From the NCBI GenBank assembly GCA_017406005.1, contig JAFQZI010000104.1:1-33000 (forward strand): a DNA stretch of 33,000 bases, given 5' to 3'. Below the pieces are notes generated by a model, which saw only the letters and a program-made list of their open reading frames with translations, ran no database searches and was not told the origin of the DNA. Source of the DNA: Oscillospiraceae bacterium. GTDB taxonomy: Bacteria; Bacillota; Clostridia; Oscillospirales; Oscillospiraceae. A program made the translations under genes and the position numbers. Below are positions 14,449 through 22,898 of this stretch, piece by piece; positions within the stretch are counted from its first letter, which is position 1; each line of letters opens with the position of its first letter.

Positions 14449-15560
14449 GCAAACTCAGGATTCTTCATACGGCAGACCTGCATATGGATTCTCCGTTTGA
14501 ATCGCTTTCCGAAGGAAAGGCGGCGATCCGGCGGACAGAGCTGAGGGCGCTGCCGAAAAAGATCGCTGCACTTGCCGTGAAGGAAAAAGTGGATCTGGTG
14601 CTGTTGAGCGGGGATCTTCTGGACGGAGAGAGTGTCTATCAGGAGACGGCAGAGGAACTTTCACAGTATCTGCGCAGGATCCCTGCGCCCGTTTTTATCG
14701 CACCGGGGAACCATGATTATTACAGCAGCAGTTCGGTCTATGCCAGGATGGATCTTTCAAGCAACATCTATCTGTTTCGAAAGAATACCATCGAGCACTA
14801 TGATTTCCCGGAGAAAGGATTCCGTGTTTACGGGGCAGCTTTTACGGGGAAGGATGCACCTGCTCTGCTGAGGGGTTTCCACGCGGAACGGACAAAAGGA
14901 ATGCTCAACCTGATGTGTATCCACGGGGAAGTGGATACACCCATGTCTCCCTATAATCCGATCACAACAGAGGAGATCGCGGAGAGCGGGCTGGATTATC
15001 TGGGCCTCGGCCACATACACAAGGCGAGCGGCCTGCAGAGAGCCGGCAATACGCGCTATGCCCAGCCGGGATGCCCGGAGGGCCGCGGCTTTGACGAGCA
15101 GGGGAGAAGAACCGTCAATCTCCTGGAATACGACGGCGGTACATGGACTTTGCGTTCCATTCGGATCGCTTCGAGGCTTTATGAGCAGATCACGGTGGAT
15201 GTTTCCAATACGGATCCGCTTTTTGCAATCCAGATGGCTCTGCCGGACGATACCGTGCGTGATATTTATCGCATTATTCTGAAGGGTGAAACAGAAGCTC
15301 CGGTAAATCTGAAACGTCTGTCGGAACAGCTTTCGGAATATTTTTTTGAGGTTCAGCTGAAGGATGAAACCCGGCTGAAAGAGGATGTCTGGGCCAGGGC
15401 CGGAAGCGATACCCTGCGGGGGCTGTTTCTCTCGAAGATGAAGAACAGGTTTGATGCTGCCGGATCGCAGGAGGAAAAGAGCAGGATCGAACAGGCCGTG
15501 CGTTGGGGAGTGGCAGCGCTTGACAACCGCGAGGAGGTAGTCCGTCATGAAAATCAATAA
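14445..15560 (+). CDS. SbcD/YhaO-like exonuclease (Mre11-type phosphoesterase)
   Basis: The protein has 371 residues from ATG 14445, chosen for its 4-bp ATGA overlap with ymdB. Mre11-type metal-binding motifs occur in order: LHTADLHMDSPF, LLSGDLLDGE, APGNHDYYS, CIHGEVD and LGLGHIHKA. The C-terminal part is a capping and partner-binding region. With the ATPase encoded next (14-bp overlap), it should form a nuclease complex that opens and trims blocked DNA ends. The SPFESLS segment and the neighbour gene fit the Bacillus YhaO/YhaN branch rather than classical SbcCD. Confidence 0.92.
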   Translation: MSKLRILHTADLHMDSPFESLSEGKAAIRRTELRALPKKIAALAVKEKVDLVLLSGDLLDGESVYQETAEELSQYLRRIPAPVFIAPGNHDYYSSSSVYARMDLSSNIYLFRKNTIEHYDFPEKGFRVYGAAFTGKDAPALLRGFHAERTKGMLNLMCIHGEVDTPMSPYNPITTEEIAESGLDYLGLGHIHKASGLQRAGNTRYAQPGCPEGRGFDEQGRRTVNLLEYDGGTWTLRSIRIASRLYEQITVDVSNTDPLFAIQMALPDDTVRDIYRIILKGETEAPVNLKRLSEQLSEYFFEVQLKDETRLKEDVWARAGSDTLRGLFLSKMKNRFDAAGSQEEKSRIEQAVRWGVAALDNREEVVRHENQ

Positions 15561-17451
15561 GCTGACGGCTACTTTCGGCAAGTTCAATAATGAGTCAATA
15601 TCGTTTCACAGCGGCCTGAATATCATCGAAGCACCGAATGAGAGCGGAAAGTCGACCTGGTGTGCCTTCATTCTGGCAATGTTGTACGGCATCGACAGTT
15701 CAGAGCGGACAAAAACCGGGACGCTCCCTGCCAAGCAGCGTTATGCCCCGTGGTCCGGAGCCCCGATGGAGGGCACTGCGGAACTCACGGCGGATAACTG
15801 CGATATTACGATCATCCGGTCGACGCGGCTCAAGAATGCCCCGATGAGGGAATTCTCCGCGGTCTATACCGGCACAAGCATTCCGGTTGAAGGGATGAAT
15901 GCCTCCAATGCAGGTCAGCTTCTGACGGGAGTATCGCGGGATGTTTTTGCCAGGAGCGCCTTTGTCGGGCAGGGGGCAGCTGCCGTGACGGGAAGCCCGG
16001 AGATGGAAAAAAGGATTCAGTCCATTTTTTCAACCGGCGAAGAGGAGATCTCCTTTACCGAGGCGAATGACCGCCTGAGTGCCTGGCAGAGAAAACGCAG
16101 CTATCGTCAGCAGGGATTTCTTCCGGATGTCGATGTTAAAATCAATGATCTGAGGGAATCCATCGAAAGAGCCGATAAAACCGCAGCCGAGATCAGGGCT
16201 GCCGAAGAACAGCTTGACGAGTGCGAAGAAAAATGCAGCGAGCTGGAATCGGATGTCATCCGGGCAAGAAAAGAGCGCCGGAAGCAGATGTTCCGTGATA
16301 TAGACGCAGCCCGCGCGGAAGCAAGGCTGCTTGCCGAAGAACAGAATGCAGCGCTTGAAGAGCTGAATGACAGACGAAACGACCTCCGGGAAAGCCTTTT
16401 CGGCAGGAGAAGCGCTGACTCTGTCGAGGCGGAAGCGGAAAAGGACCTCTCCAGGCTGGAAGAGCTCAGCACGGAAAAGAAACCAAGCATCCTGTGGCTG
16501 CCGGCTTTGCTGTGTTTTCTGCTTGCGCTCGCGGGAGCGGTTGTTTACCAGCAGGTGTTCACCCATATCGCGGTCATCATCGCGGCGGCTGTTTTCTGCC
16601 TGCTTGCGCTGGTTTGTCTGGGGCTTTATATTCGACAGCGATCGGAACTGTTGGAAGCACAGGAAGAAATGCAGGCGATCCTGCGAAAATACAAAGCGGA
16701 TAATGCAGAGGATATCGTCCTGAAGCTCGACGAGCACCATGCACGGTGTGTTGCCGCACACAAGGCGGAAGAAAAAGAAAAAAAGGCTTCGGCAGCAGCT
16801 GACGAAGCCTATGAACGTTTGACAAATCTGGAAGCAAGAGCATCGGAAGATACCGACAGTGCGTCCGGCAGCACAGCCGAGGCGGACTTTGTGCGGGAAC
16901 TTGCCGGGATGAGAAAACAGGCGGTTGCCCTTTCTTCCAAAATCTCTACGGACAAGGGCAAGCTTGCGGTAACGGGAGACCCCGTGGTGATGAGAAGCGA
17001 GCTTGCACGGCTGGAACAAGAGCGTCTGCAGCTGCAGGAAGAGCTGGAAGCAATTGCTCTTGCAAAAACCGCGCTGAAAGAAGCGGATGACGAGATCCAG
17101 AGCAGATTTTCTCCGGAGCTGGGGAGAGTCGCCGCTGAATATATGTCTTTTGTAACGGGAGGACGGTATGAAGGGATCCTCCTGAACCGCGACTTCTCGG
17201 CGATGACGAAGACGACAGACGATGCCGTGGCGCGAAAATCGGAATATCTCAGCGCCGGGACGATCGATCTGCTTTATCTTGCCGTGCGGCTGGCAGTGTG
17301 CGAACTTGCCCTGCCGGAAGGGGAAACCTGCCCGCTTATTATCGATGATGCGCTTGTGAATATGGATGACACCCGCTATGAACAGGCGATCAAACTGCTT
17401 GGGGAAATCGCAAAAGAAAGGCAGGTAATTCTGTTTACCTGCCGGAGATGA
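15547..17451 (+). CDS. SbcC/YhaN-like coiled-coil ATPase with internal membrane hairpin
   Basis: The protein has 634 residues. The N-terminal Walker A is APNESGKST (residues 29-37). A charged coiled coil runs from about 190 to 310. Two hydrophobic segments (about 315-362, ILWLPALLCFLLALAGAVVY and the next) are followed by a second coiled coil. The ABC signature region (YLSAGTIDLLYLAVRLA) and Walker B (PLIIDDALVNMDD, near residue 595) follow, and QVILFTCRR ends the protein. The transmembrane pair sits where Rad50/SbcC carries its hook, as in YhaN-type proteins, so the complex is probably membrane-tethered. It is shorter than typical YhaN and stops right after the switch motif. Confidence 0.9.
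   Translation: MKINKLTATFGKFNNESISFHSGLNIIEAPNESGKSTWCAFILAMLYGIDSSERTKTGTLPAKQRYAPWSGAPMEGTAELTADNCDITIIRSTRLKNAPMREFSAVYTGTSIPVEGMNASNAGQLLTGVSRDVFARSAFVGQGAAAVTGSPEMEKRIQSIFSTGEEEISFTEANDRLSAWQRKRSYRQQGFLPDVDVKINDLRESIERADKTAAEIRAAEEQLDECEEKCSELESDVIRARKERRKQMFRDIDAARAEARLLAEEQNAALEELNDRRNDLRESLFGRRSADSVEAEAEKDLSRLEELSTEKKPSILWLPALLCFLLALAGAVVYQQVFTHIAVIIAAAVFCLLALVCLGLYIRQRSELLEAQEEMQAILRKYKADNAEDIVLKLDEHHARCVAAHKAEEKEKKASAAADEAYERLTNLEARASEDTDSASGSTAEADFVRELAGMRKQAVALSSKISTDKGKLAVTGDPVVMRSELARLEQERLQLQEELEAIALAKTALKEADDEIQSRFSPELGRVAAEYMSFVTGGRYEGILLNRDFSAMTKTTDDAVARKSEYLSAGTIDLLYLAVRLAVCELALPEGETCPLIIDDALVNMDDTRYEQAIKLLGEIAKERQVILFTCRR
17420..17443 (+). terminator. Hairpin overlapping the end of the ATPase gene
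   Basis: GGCAGGTAA and TTACCTGCC form a perfect 9-bp stem with a 6-nt loop inside the last ten codons of the gene. No T-run follows, so it is only a possible factor-dependent terminator or mRNA 3'-end stabiliser. The next gene is on the other strand. Confidence 0.35.
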
Positions 17452-17580
17452 AGTTTATTGTAGCTTCGTAATAAGTGCTTACCAGACGCTCGCGAAGATA
17501 ACATATAACCACGATTTCGGTGCTCTCTCGCGAGCTGAATGCGGGACTGCGTAATTGCGATCAGATATACAGTGCCTGTA

Positions 17581-18066
17581 TTACAGGTTCAGAAAGATCG
17601 AGTCATCGTTTTCAATCCAGTCGGATACCGGGATGGTCCGGTATTCCAAAGGCGCTGTCCGGATGACCACGGTTTCAATTCCGGCGTTGATGATCTGCCG
17701 CTTGCACATCGAGCAGGACATTGCATCCTTCAGCAGCTCGTTCGTTTTTGCATCGCGGCCGACCAGGTAGAGGGTTGCGCCGATCATATCCCGCCTGGAA
17801 GCGGAAATGATGGCATTGGCTTCCGCATGGACGCTTCTGCACAGTTCATAACGCTCGCCGGAAGGTATTTTCAGCGTTTCGCGGGTGCATACGCCGAGGT
17901 CGGAACAGTTCTTGCGGCCGCGCGGAGCGCCGTTGTATCCGGTGGAAATGATCTCGTCATTCCGTACGATAATCGCCCCGTATTTCCGCCTTAAGCAGGT
18001 GGAGCGCACCAGAACGGAATCGGCAATATCAAGATAATAGTTTTGTTTACTGGTTCTGCTGTCCAA
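17581..18066 (-). CDS. comEB: dCMP deaminase (ComEB-like)
   Basis: This is a zinc cytidine deaminase-fold protein of about 161 residues. CRSVHAEANAI supplies the His and catalytic Glu, and MSCSMCKRQI supplies two Cys ligands. STGYNGAPRG and the Cys cluster CSDLGVCTRE are typical of dCMP deaminases. It converts dCMP to dUMP for thymidylate synthesis. I prefer the TTG at 18066, six bases after AGAGGTG, over the GTG at 18075 that lies within that site. A consensus promoter stands upstream. It is transcribed alone, toward the ATPase gene. Confidence 0.92.
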   Translation of the reverse strand: MDSRTSKQNYYLDIADSVLVRSTCLRRKYGAIIVRNDEIISTGYNGAPRGRKNCSDLGVCTRETLKIPSGERYELCRSVHAEANAIISASRRDMIGATLYLVGRDAKTNELLKDAMSCSMCKRQIINAGIETVVIRTAPLEYRTIPVSDWIENDDSIFLNL

Positions 18067-18096
18067 AACGGTCACCTCTTTTTCTTCAATAGAATT

Positions 18097-18125
18097 ATTA
18101 TATCTGTGCGGTGGCCGATTGTCAA
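18097..18125 (-). promoter_or_regulatory. Consensus sigma-70-type promoter of the dCMP deaminase gene
   Basis: On the minus strand TTGACA (18120-18125), a 17-bp spacer and TATAAT (18097-18102) match the consensus at every position, about 31 bp before the chosen start. Confidence 0.85.
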
Positions 18126-18200
18126 ACCATAATCTGCCGATCGCCCGGCAGAAGAGAGAAAACAGTGGCTTTTTATGTCCCGGAGTGGTAAAATCACTTT

Positions 18201-18860
18201 ATGAACAGACGAAATTATCAAAAGGAACTGGAAAAAATCATCAGCCGGTGCGGAGAACGGCAGCCGACGGTTTTGCTCCACAGCTGCTGCGGCCCGTGCT
18301 CCAGCAGCGTTCTGGAATATCTGACGCAGTTTTTTCAGGTGACGATCCTGTGGTATAATCCGAACCTGTATCCGGAGGATGAATACGTCCGGCGGCTTGA
18401 GACACAGAAGGAACTGCTCGAAAAGATGGGGCTTGCCGAAAAGGTGCATTTGCTGACGGAGCCGTGGAAAAGCGAAGAATACTACGGTGCCGTGGCGGGC
18501 TGTGAAGAAGAGCCCGAGGGCGGGAAGCGCTGTGAAAAGTGCTTTCGGCTTCGGCTGGAGGAGTGCGCGAGAATCGCGAAGCTGCACGGGTTTGATTACT
18601 TCTGCTCCACGCTTACGGTTTCGAGGCACAAAAACGCCGTGCTGATCAACACCATCGGGGAAGCGGCGGCGCAAAAAGCCGGGATATCCTGGCTCCCGTC
18701 CGACTTTAAAAAGCGGGACGGGGAAAACAGATCTGTTGAGCTGAGCGAGAAGTACGGGATTTACAGGCAGGTCTACTGCGGATGTGAGTTCTCCCTCCGG
18801 GCGAGGCAGCAGCCGAAAAGGGAGATACCGGCAGAACAGGAAGGGACAGGAAGTGAATGA
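18201..18860 (+). CDS. queH: Epoxyqueuosine reductase QueH
   Basis: The protein has 219 residues. The vicinal Cys pair in LLHSCCGPCSS (Cys29, Cys30) and the later CEKCFRLRLEECA give the four Cys that hold the iron-sulfur cluster and extra iron in QueH (DUF208). YNPNLYPEDEY, FDYFCSTLTVSRHKN and KKRDGENRSVELSEKYGIYRQ in pieces are family hallmarks. It reduces epoxyqueuosine to queuosine in tRNA. The ATG lacks a close ribosome binding site: GGAG ends 15 bp upstream, and a TAAAAT box lies only 6 bp before the start, so the message may have almost no leader. The next gene follows directly. Confidence 0.93.
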   Translation: MNRRNYQKELEKIISRCGERQPTVLLHSCCGPCSSSVLEYLTQFFQVTILWYNPNLYPEDEYVRRLETQKELLEKMGLAEKVHLLTEPWKSEEYYGAVAGCEEEPEGGKRCEKCFRLRLEECARIAKLHGFDYFCSTLTVSRHKNAVLINTIGEAAAQKAGISWLPSDFKKRDGENRSVELSEKYGIYRQVYCGCEFSLRARQQPKREIPAEQEGTGSE

Positions 18861-18861
18861 T

Positions 18862-19446
18862 ATGACAATTGAGTTATCGGCTTTTTTTCACAGGCTGGCT
18901 GAAAAATGGAAGCTTTTGTTGTGCTGCATGCTGATCGGCGCAGTGCTGCTGGGAAGCTACGGCTATAAAAATGCCGTGCAGACGTATGCAAATGCCCAAG
19001 CCCGGCATGACAGCTATGCCGAAGCAGCTGAAAATCTGCCCGGATATTTTACCGAAGACCTTTACAATGCCCGGGAAAGTGTGGGAGATCCGAAACGGAT
19101 CGCTTTTGCGGAAGCCTTTGCGGGCCTTTACAGGAGCTTCATCAGTCAGTACGGCGGGGAGAACATGTTTTCTCCCGATACGGAAAACCTGCAGGCCTAT
19201 ATGATGTTTCTGGATTCCTATAAAGACGTGCTCTCCGTCATGAGCGGCCCGGAAAGGAATTATTTTGAAATTCTTGCCTCGCTGGATCTGGAGAACGCCG
19301 GTTCGGGCCATCCGGAGGTCGGTGATTTCACGGCTCAGGCCCCGTCCGTCATACAGGTGAAATGGGTCGGCATCGGGCTGTTCCTCGGCCTTCTGGCAGG
19401 GTGCTTTCTGGCTGCGGTTTCCTGGAAACCGGCGAGGAAAGAATAA
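18862..19446 (+). CDS. Wzz-like membrane protein, putative chain-length determinant
   Basis: The protein has about 194 residues. One transmembrane helix near the N-terminus (LLLCCMLIGAVLLGSYGY) and one at the C-terminus (VGIGLFLGLLAGCFLAAVSW) enclose about 135 extracellular residues rich in helix. This is the Wzz/YveK-like topology of polysaccharide co-polymerases that set glycan length. Its place in front of an initiating sugar transferase, a polymerase and a flippase supports that. No kinase domain is attached and none is nearby. Start is ATG 18862 or GTG 18853; both follow AGGA-type sequence. The sequence itself is too divergent for firm assignment. Confidence 0.6.
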   Translation: MTIELSAFFHRLAEKWKLLLCCMLIGAVLLGSYGYKNAVQTYANAQARHDSYAEAAENLPGYFTEDLYNARESVGDPKRIAFAEAFAGLYRSFISQYGGENMFSPDTENLQAYMMFLDSYKDVLSVMSGPERNYFEILASLDLENAGSGHPEVGDFTAQAPSVIQVKWVGIGLFLGLLAGCFLAAVSWKPARKE

Positions 19447-19460
19447 TACGGGAGAGAGCA

Positions 19461-20006
19461 ATGTATAAAAAAATCATCAAACGCCTTCTGGATATCATTC
19501 TGTCCCTGATCGGGCTGATCGTTACGGCGATCCCCATGGCAATCGTCGCACTGGTGATCAAACGGGAGGATCCCGGTCCCGCTGTTTTTAAACAGAAACG
19601 GTTCGGGATTCATAAATCGTTCTTCACCCTTTATAAATTCCGGAGCATGAAGCTGTCGACGCCCCATGATGTGCCGACGCATCAGCTCGAAAATCCGGAT
19701 CAGTATCTTCTGAAAAGCGGAAAGTTTATCCGAAAGTTCAGCCTGGATGAGCTGCCGCAGCTGCTGAATATTTTCAAGGGGGATATGAGCGTGGTCGGCC
19801 CGCGCCCCGCACTGTGGAACCAGGACGATCTGATAGCCGAAAGGGATAAATACGGCGCAAATGACGTAAAGCCGGGGCTTACCGGGTGGGCGCAGATCAA
19901 CGGGCGTGACGAGCTGGAGATCCCGGTGAAGGCAAAGCTTGACGGAGAATATGCGCAGAAGCAGAGTTTTCTTTTGACTGCCGCTGCTTTTTCGGGACGT
20001 TTCTGA
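19461..20006 (+). CDS. Initiating undecaprenyl-phosphate sugar transferase, C-terminal frameshift
   Basis: It has an N-terminal membrane-inserting hairpin (IILSLIGLIVTAIPMAIVAL) and the bacterial sugar-transferase core: FKQKRFGIHKSFFTLYKFRS in part, FSLDELPQLLNIFKGDMS, VVGPRPAL and PGLTGWAQINGRDE. It transfers a sugar phosphate to undecaprenyl phosphate to begin the repeat unit. The frame ends abnormally in LLTAAAFSGRF at 20006. One base lost near 19976 (TTTTGACTG for TTTTGGACTG) explains this. The other frame continues CRCFFGTFLKVLKHEGVV and GGTGEL to a TAA at 20075-20077, the normal family ending. The catalytic part is intact, so activity is uncertain. Start is ATG 19461 after GGGAGAGAG. 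Confidence 0.88.
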   Translation: MYKKIIKRLLDIILSLIGLIVTAIPMAIVALVIKREDPGPAVFKQKRFGIHKSFFTLYKFRSMKLSTPHDVPTHQLENPDQYLLKSGKFIRKFSLDELPQLLNIFKGDMSVVGPRPALWNQDDLIAERDKYGANDVKPGLTGWAQINGRDELEIPVKAKLDGEYAQKQSFLLTAAAFSGRF

Positions 20007-20101
20007 AAGTCCTGAAGCATGAAGGCGTGGTGGAAGGCGGAACCGGAGAACTGGCGAAAACGGAAAAGGAAAAGTAAGCAGGAAAGAGAAGGGAAGTCAT
20101 T

Positions 20102-21421
20102 ATGCGGACAAGTAAATACGCAATCTATGAGTTTCTTCTCTTCCATTTTTTTGTGGTTTTTTACTGGCTGTCCTTTCCGCAGAAAGACAGCTGGGCGGTT
20201 ACCGGGCTTCTGTTTCTGATGATCGCGGTTCTCCTCATCCTGGAGTACCTGCGGACAAGGATTTTTGTTTCGCCGCTGTTTTTCTGGATTGCCTTCTGGC
20301 TGGGAGCCATTGCGCTTGGCCGGATGTTCCTGACAGAAGCCTATCCGCTCCATCAGGAATGGTCGGAGCCTCTCCTGCGCCTGGTGCTTGCAAACACAGT
20401 GGTTTTTTACTGGGCCTTTCTTCTGGGCGAACGCGGAAAAGGGGATGCTGCATGCCTTCCGGCAGATGCAGGGACGCGACCGATCCGGGTTTTCGGCAGA
20501 GATCTTGCGGACTTGGTGCTCGTCATGCTGGCGCTTGCTTCCGTCGCTTTTATCGTGAATGTTCTGTACATGGGAGTGGTTCCGCAGCTTTCGGGTGATG
20601 CAAATGCAACACGCGGGTCTTTTATAGCAACGAGGTATTACCGGATCGTCAGCCTGATGCGTTTTTCTCTGCTTTTTGTTCCGCCTGCGATCAGAGATAC
20701 GGATTCCAAGGAAAAGAAGGTCTGTCTTGTTGTCCTGACGGGGATCTATCTTTTCGAGGAAATGCTGAGCGGGTGGAGAGGGTTTACGCTTCAGGCAATC
20801 ATTCTTTTGGCAACTTCCTATTTTTTATTCTCCGATATTACGGATACGAAGATACGGCGGAGGAATCTTCTGGTTGCACTTCTGGCCGGGTTGGCGGTTA
20901 TCGCATTTATCGTTTATGTTACGGTTACGCGGGACAGCACGTTTGATTCTTTTGAGAGAAGGGTCAGATACGCGATTGAAAACTTCTATCTGTATGTGGC
21001 GCCGAACTTCCTGAACTTTCAGACGGCGATGCAGAAGGTCCAACCGAAGGGGTACCTCCTTTACACGGTGGAAGCTTTCTGGGGCTTTTTTCGAAACCCG
21101 TGGGAAATTCCCCAGTATGTGTATGCGGATATTGAGTATAATATCGGCGCTTATAATGTCTGCACCTATCTTCTGGAACCGTTTTGCGACCTCGGGCTTT
21201 CCGGGACGCTTCTCTGGTCGGCAGTTATTGCATTTTTCTCCGGAGAAGCATTCGGCAGATGCAGGAGAAATCCTTCCGGTTTTTGGCTTGTGCTGCTCGG
21301 CATCATGAATATCACGATTTTTTATCTTCACAACAACTTTTTCCTGCGTTCGACGTCGCTCCTGTTATGGCTGGCCGCAGGGGGAGTTATCAGCTTGTTA
21401 AGTACCGAAAAAAGGGAATAG
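20102..21421 (+). CDS. wzy: Oligosaccharide repeat-unit polymerase (Wzy-like)
   Basis: The protein has 439 residues, with about ten to twelve hydrophobic segments and a larger loop around residues 270-340 (RDSTFDSFERRVRYAIENFY and following). This is the usual layout of O-antigen/capsule polymerases, which link lipid-carried repeat units on the outer face of the membrane. ATRGSFIATRYYR and EEMLSGWRGF resemble conserved loops of the Wzy-type oligosaccharide polymerase family. It sits between the initiating transferase and the flippase, as expected for a Wzx/Wzy-dependent pathway. The start is ATG 20102 with GAAGGGAAG upstream. Confidence 0.82.
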   Translation: MRTSKYAIYEFLLFHFFVVFYWLSFPQKDSWAVTGLLFLMIAVLLILEYLRTRIFVSPLFFWIAFWLGAIALGRMFLTEAYPLHQEWSEPLLRLVLANTVVFYWAFLLGERGKGDAACLPADAGTRPIRVFGRDLADLVLVMLALASVAFIVNVLYMGVVPQLSGDANATRGSFIATRYYRIVSLMRFSLLFVPPAIRDTDSKEKKVCLVVLTGIYLFEEMLSGWRGFTLQAIILLATSYFLFSDITDTKIRRRNLLVALLAGLAVIAFIVYVTVTRDSTFDSFERRVRYAIENFYLYVAPNFLNFQTAMQKVQPKGYLLYTVEAFWGFFRNPWEIPQYVYADIEYNIGAYNVCTYLLEPFCDLGLSGTLLWSAVIAFFSGEAFGRCRRNPSGFWLVLLGIMNITIFYLHNNFFLRSTSLLLWLAAGGVISLLSTEKRE

Positions 21422-21427
21422 AGTATC

Positions 21428-22870
21428 ATGGCAGGAAAATCCTACAAGAAGAATATCATCTATAATTCCGTTTATCGGTGTGTTGTGGTGATTATGCCCC
21501 TCATCACGTCTCCCTACCTGACAAGAGTTCTCGGGGCTGAAAAACTTGGGATTTATTCCTCTGCCAATGCCTTTGCCACCTATTTTGTTATTTTTACGCT
21601 TCTCGGAGTCAATGATTACGGGAACCGGACGATTGCGCAGGTCCGCGGGGACAGGGACAGGCTCTCCGATCATTTCTGGCAGATCTATTATCTGCAGTTT
21701 TTCCTGACGTTCCTGCTGCTCGCGGTCTATCTGATCAGCATTTCTGTCCACAGGAAGCATTTCAATATCCAGCTGATCCTTGCCATCTATGTTCTCTCTT
21801 CGGTGTTTGAGATCAACTGGTTTGCATTCGGGCTTGAGGAATTCAAACTGACCAGCATCCGCAGCATTATCACCCGGATCGGAATTGTCATCTGTATTTT
21901 CCTCTTTGTCAGGAAGCCGACGGATCTGTGGAAATATACGCTGATTATTACCGGCGGCAACCTGATTTCCCTGATCATCATTCTTCCCCTGATTACCCGG
22001 TATACGGATTTCCGGAAACCGAATTTCCGGAAAATTGTTTCCCATATCCGGCCGAATATCATTCTGTTCCTCCCGATCATTGCGACGAGCGTCTATCAGT
22101 ATCTCAGCAAGATCATGCTGGATTCCTGGTCGACAGAAGCAGAGGTGGGGTTCTATCAGAATGCGGAAAACATTGTTATTCTGCCTTCTTTCATTACAAC
22201 TGCTATAGAGACGGTTCTGATGCCGTATGCGTCCAACCTCGTGGCAAAAGGGGATAATGATGAGGCGCTGTTCCGCTCCACCCTGAAATATACCTCCATT
22301 ATGAGCATCGCTATGGCATTCGGAATGTTTGCCATCGCCGGGGACTTTATCCCGTGGTATCTGGGGAGCGGATTTGAACGGTCAGCCACCCTGGTGATGC
22401 TGATGGCACCGATCGTGTTTTTCAACAGTTTCTCTACGGTGATGCGGTATCAGTACATTATTCCGCATGAAATGGACACGGCAAATCTGATCGCCATGTT
22501 CAGTGGTGCGGGAGCGGATATTCTCCTGAATTTCATTCTGATCCCGCGTTTCGGGGCGGCGGGGGCAGCAATAGCAACGGTGGCTGCCTATCTTGTGATC
22601 CTGTTGATTCAGGCCTTTGTCATCAGCAGAAGAATGGAGTTTTTCTCCGCGGTCAGGTCTTTTCTGCCCAGTGTGCTGTTCGGCATTGTGATGGTGTTCT
22701 GCGTCAGATTCATCTCCGGGTTCTCTCTTAATATTATCCTGAAAATAGGGATCGAGCTGATCGTCGGAGCGGCAGTTTTCCTCGTGTGCACTTTTGTCTG
22801 GCTGCTGAAGACGGGAGATCCTGTTTTTGCCAACCTGTTTACCGATCTGAAGCGGAAGCTAAAGGGTTGA
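21428..22870 (+). CDS. wzx: Polysaccharide flippase (Wzx, MATE-like fold)
   Basis: The protein has 480 residues and about fourteen hydrophobic segments. The N-terminal KKNIIYNSVYRCVVVIMPLI and the following TSPYLTRVLGAEKLGIYSSA are classical flippase sequence. FYQNAENIVILPSFI and AAGAAIATVAAYLVILLIQ mark the later half. It moves undecaprenyl-linked repeat units across the membrane for polymerisation. The gene starts 6 bp after the Wzy gene with a weak GAGTATC site, suggesting coupled translation. Confidence 0.92.
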   Translation: MAGKSYKKNIIYNSVYRCVVVIMPLITSPYLTRVLGAEKLGIYSSANAFATYFVIFTLLGVNDYGNRTIAQVRGDRDRLSDHFWQIYYLQFFLTFLLLAVYLISISVHRKHFNIQLILAIYVLSSVFEINWFAFGLEEFKLTSIRSIITRIGIVICIFLFVRKPTDLWKYTLIITGGNLISLIIILPLITRYTDFRKPNFRKIVSHIRPNIILFLPIIATSVYQYLSKIMLDSWSTEAEVGFYQNAENIVILPSFITTAIETVLMPYASNLVAKGDNDEALFRSTLKYTSIMSIAMAFGMFAIAGDFIPWYLGSGFERSATLVMLMAPIVFFNSFSTVMRYQYIIPHEMDTANLIAMFSGAGADILLNFILIPRFGAAGAAIATVAAYLVILLIQAFVISRRMEFFSAVRSFLPSVLFGIVMVFCVRFISGFSLNIILKIGIELIVGAAVFLVCTFVWLLKTGDPVFANLFTDLKRKLKG

Positions 22871-22898
22871 TTCTGATCACTTATCCGGGGGAAATAAC

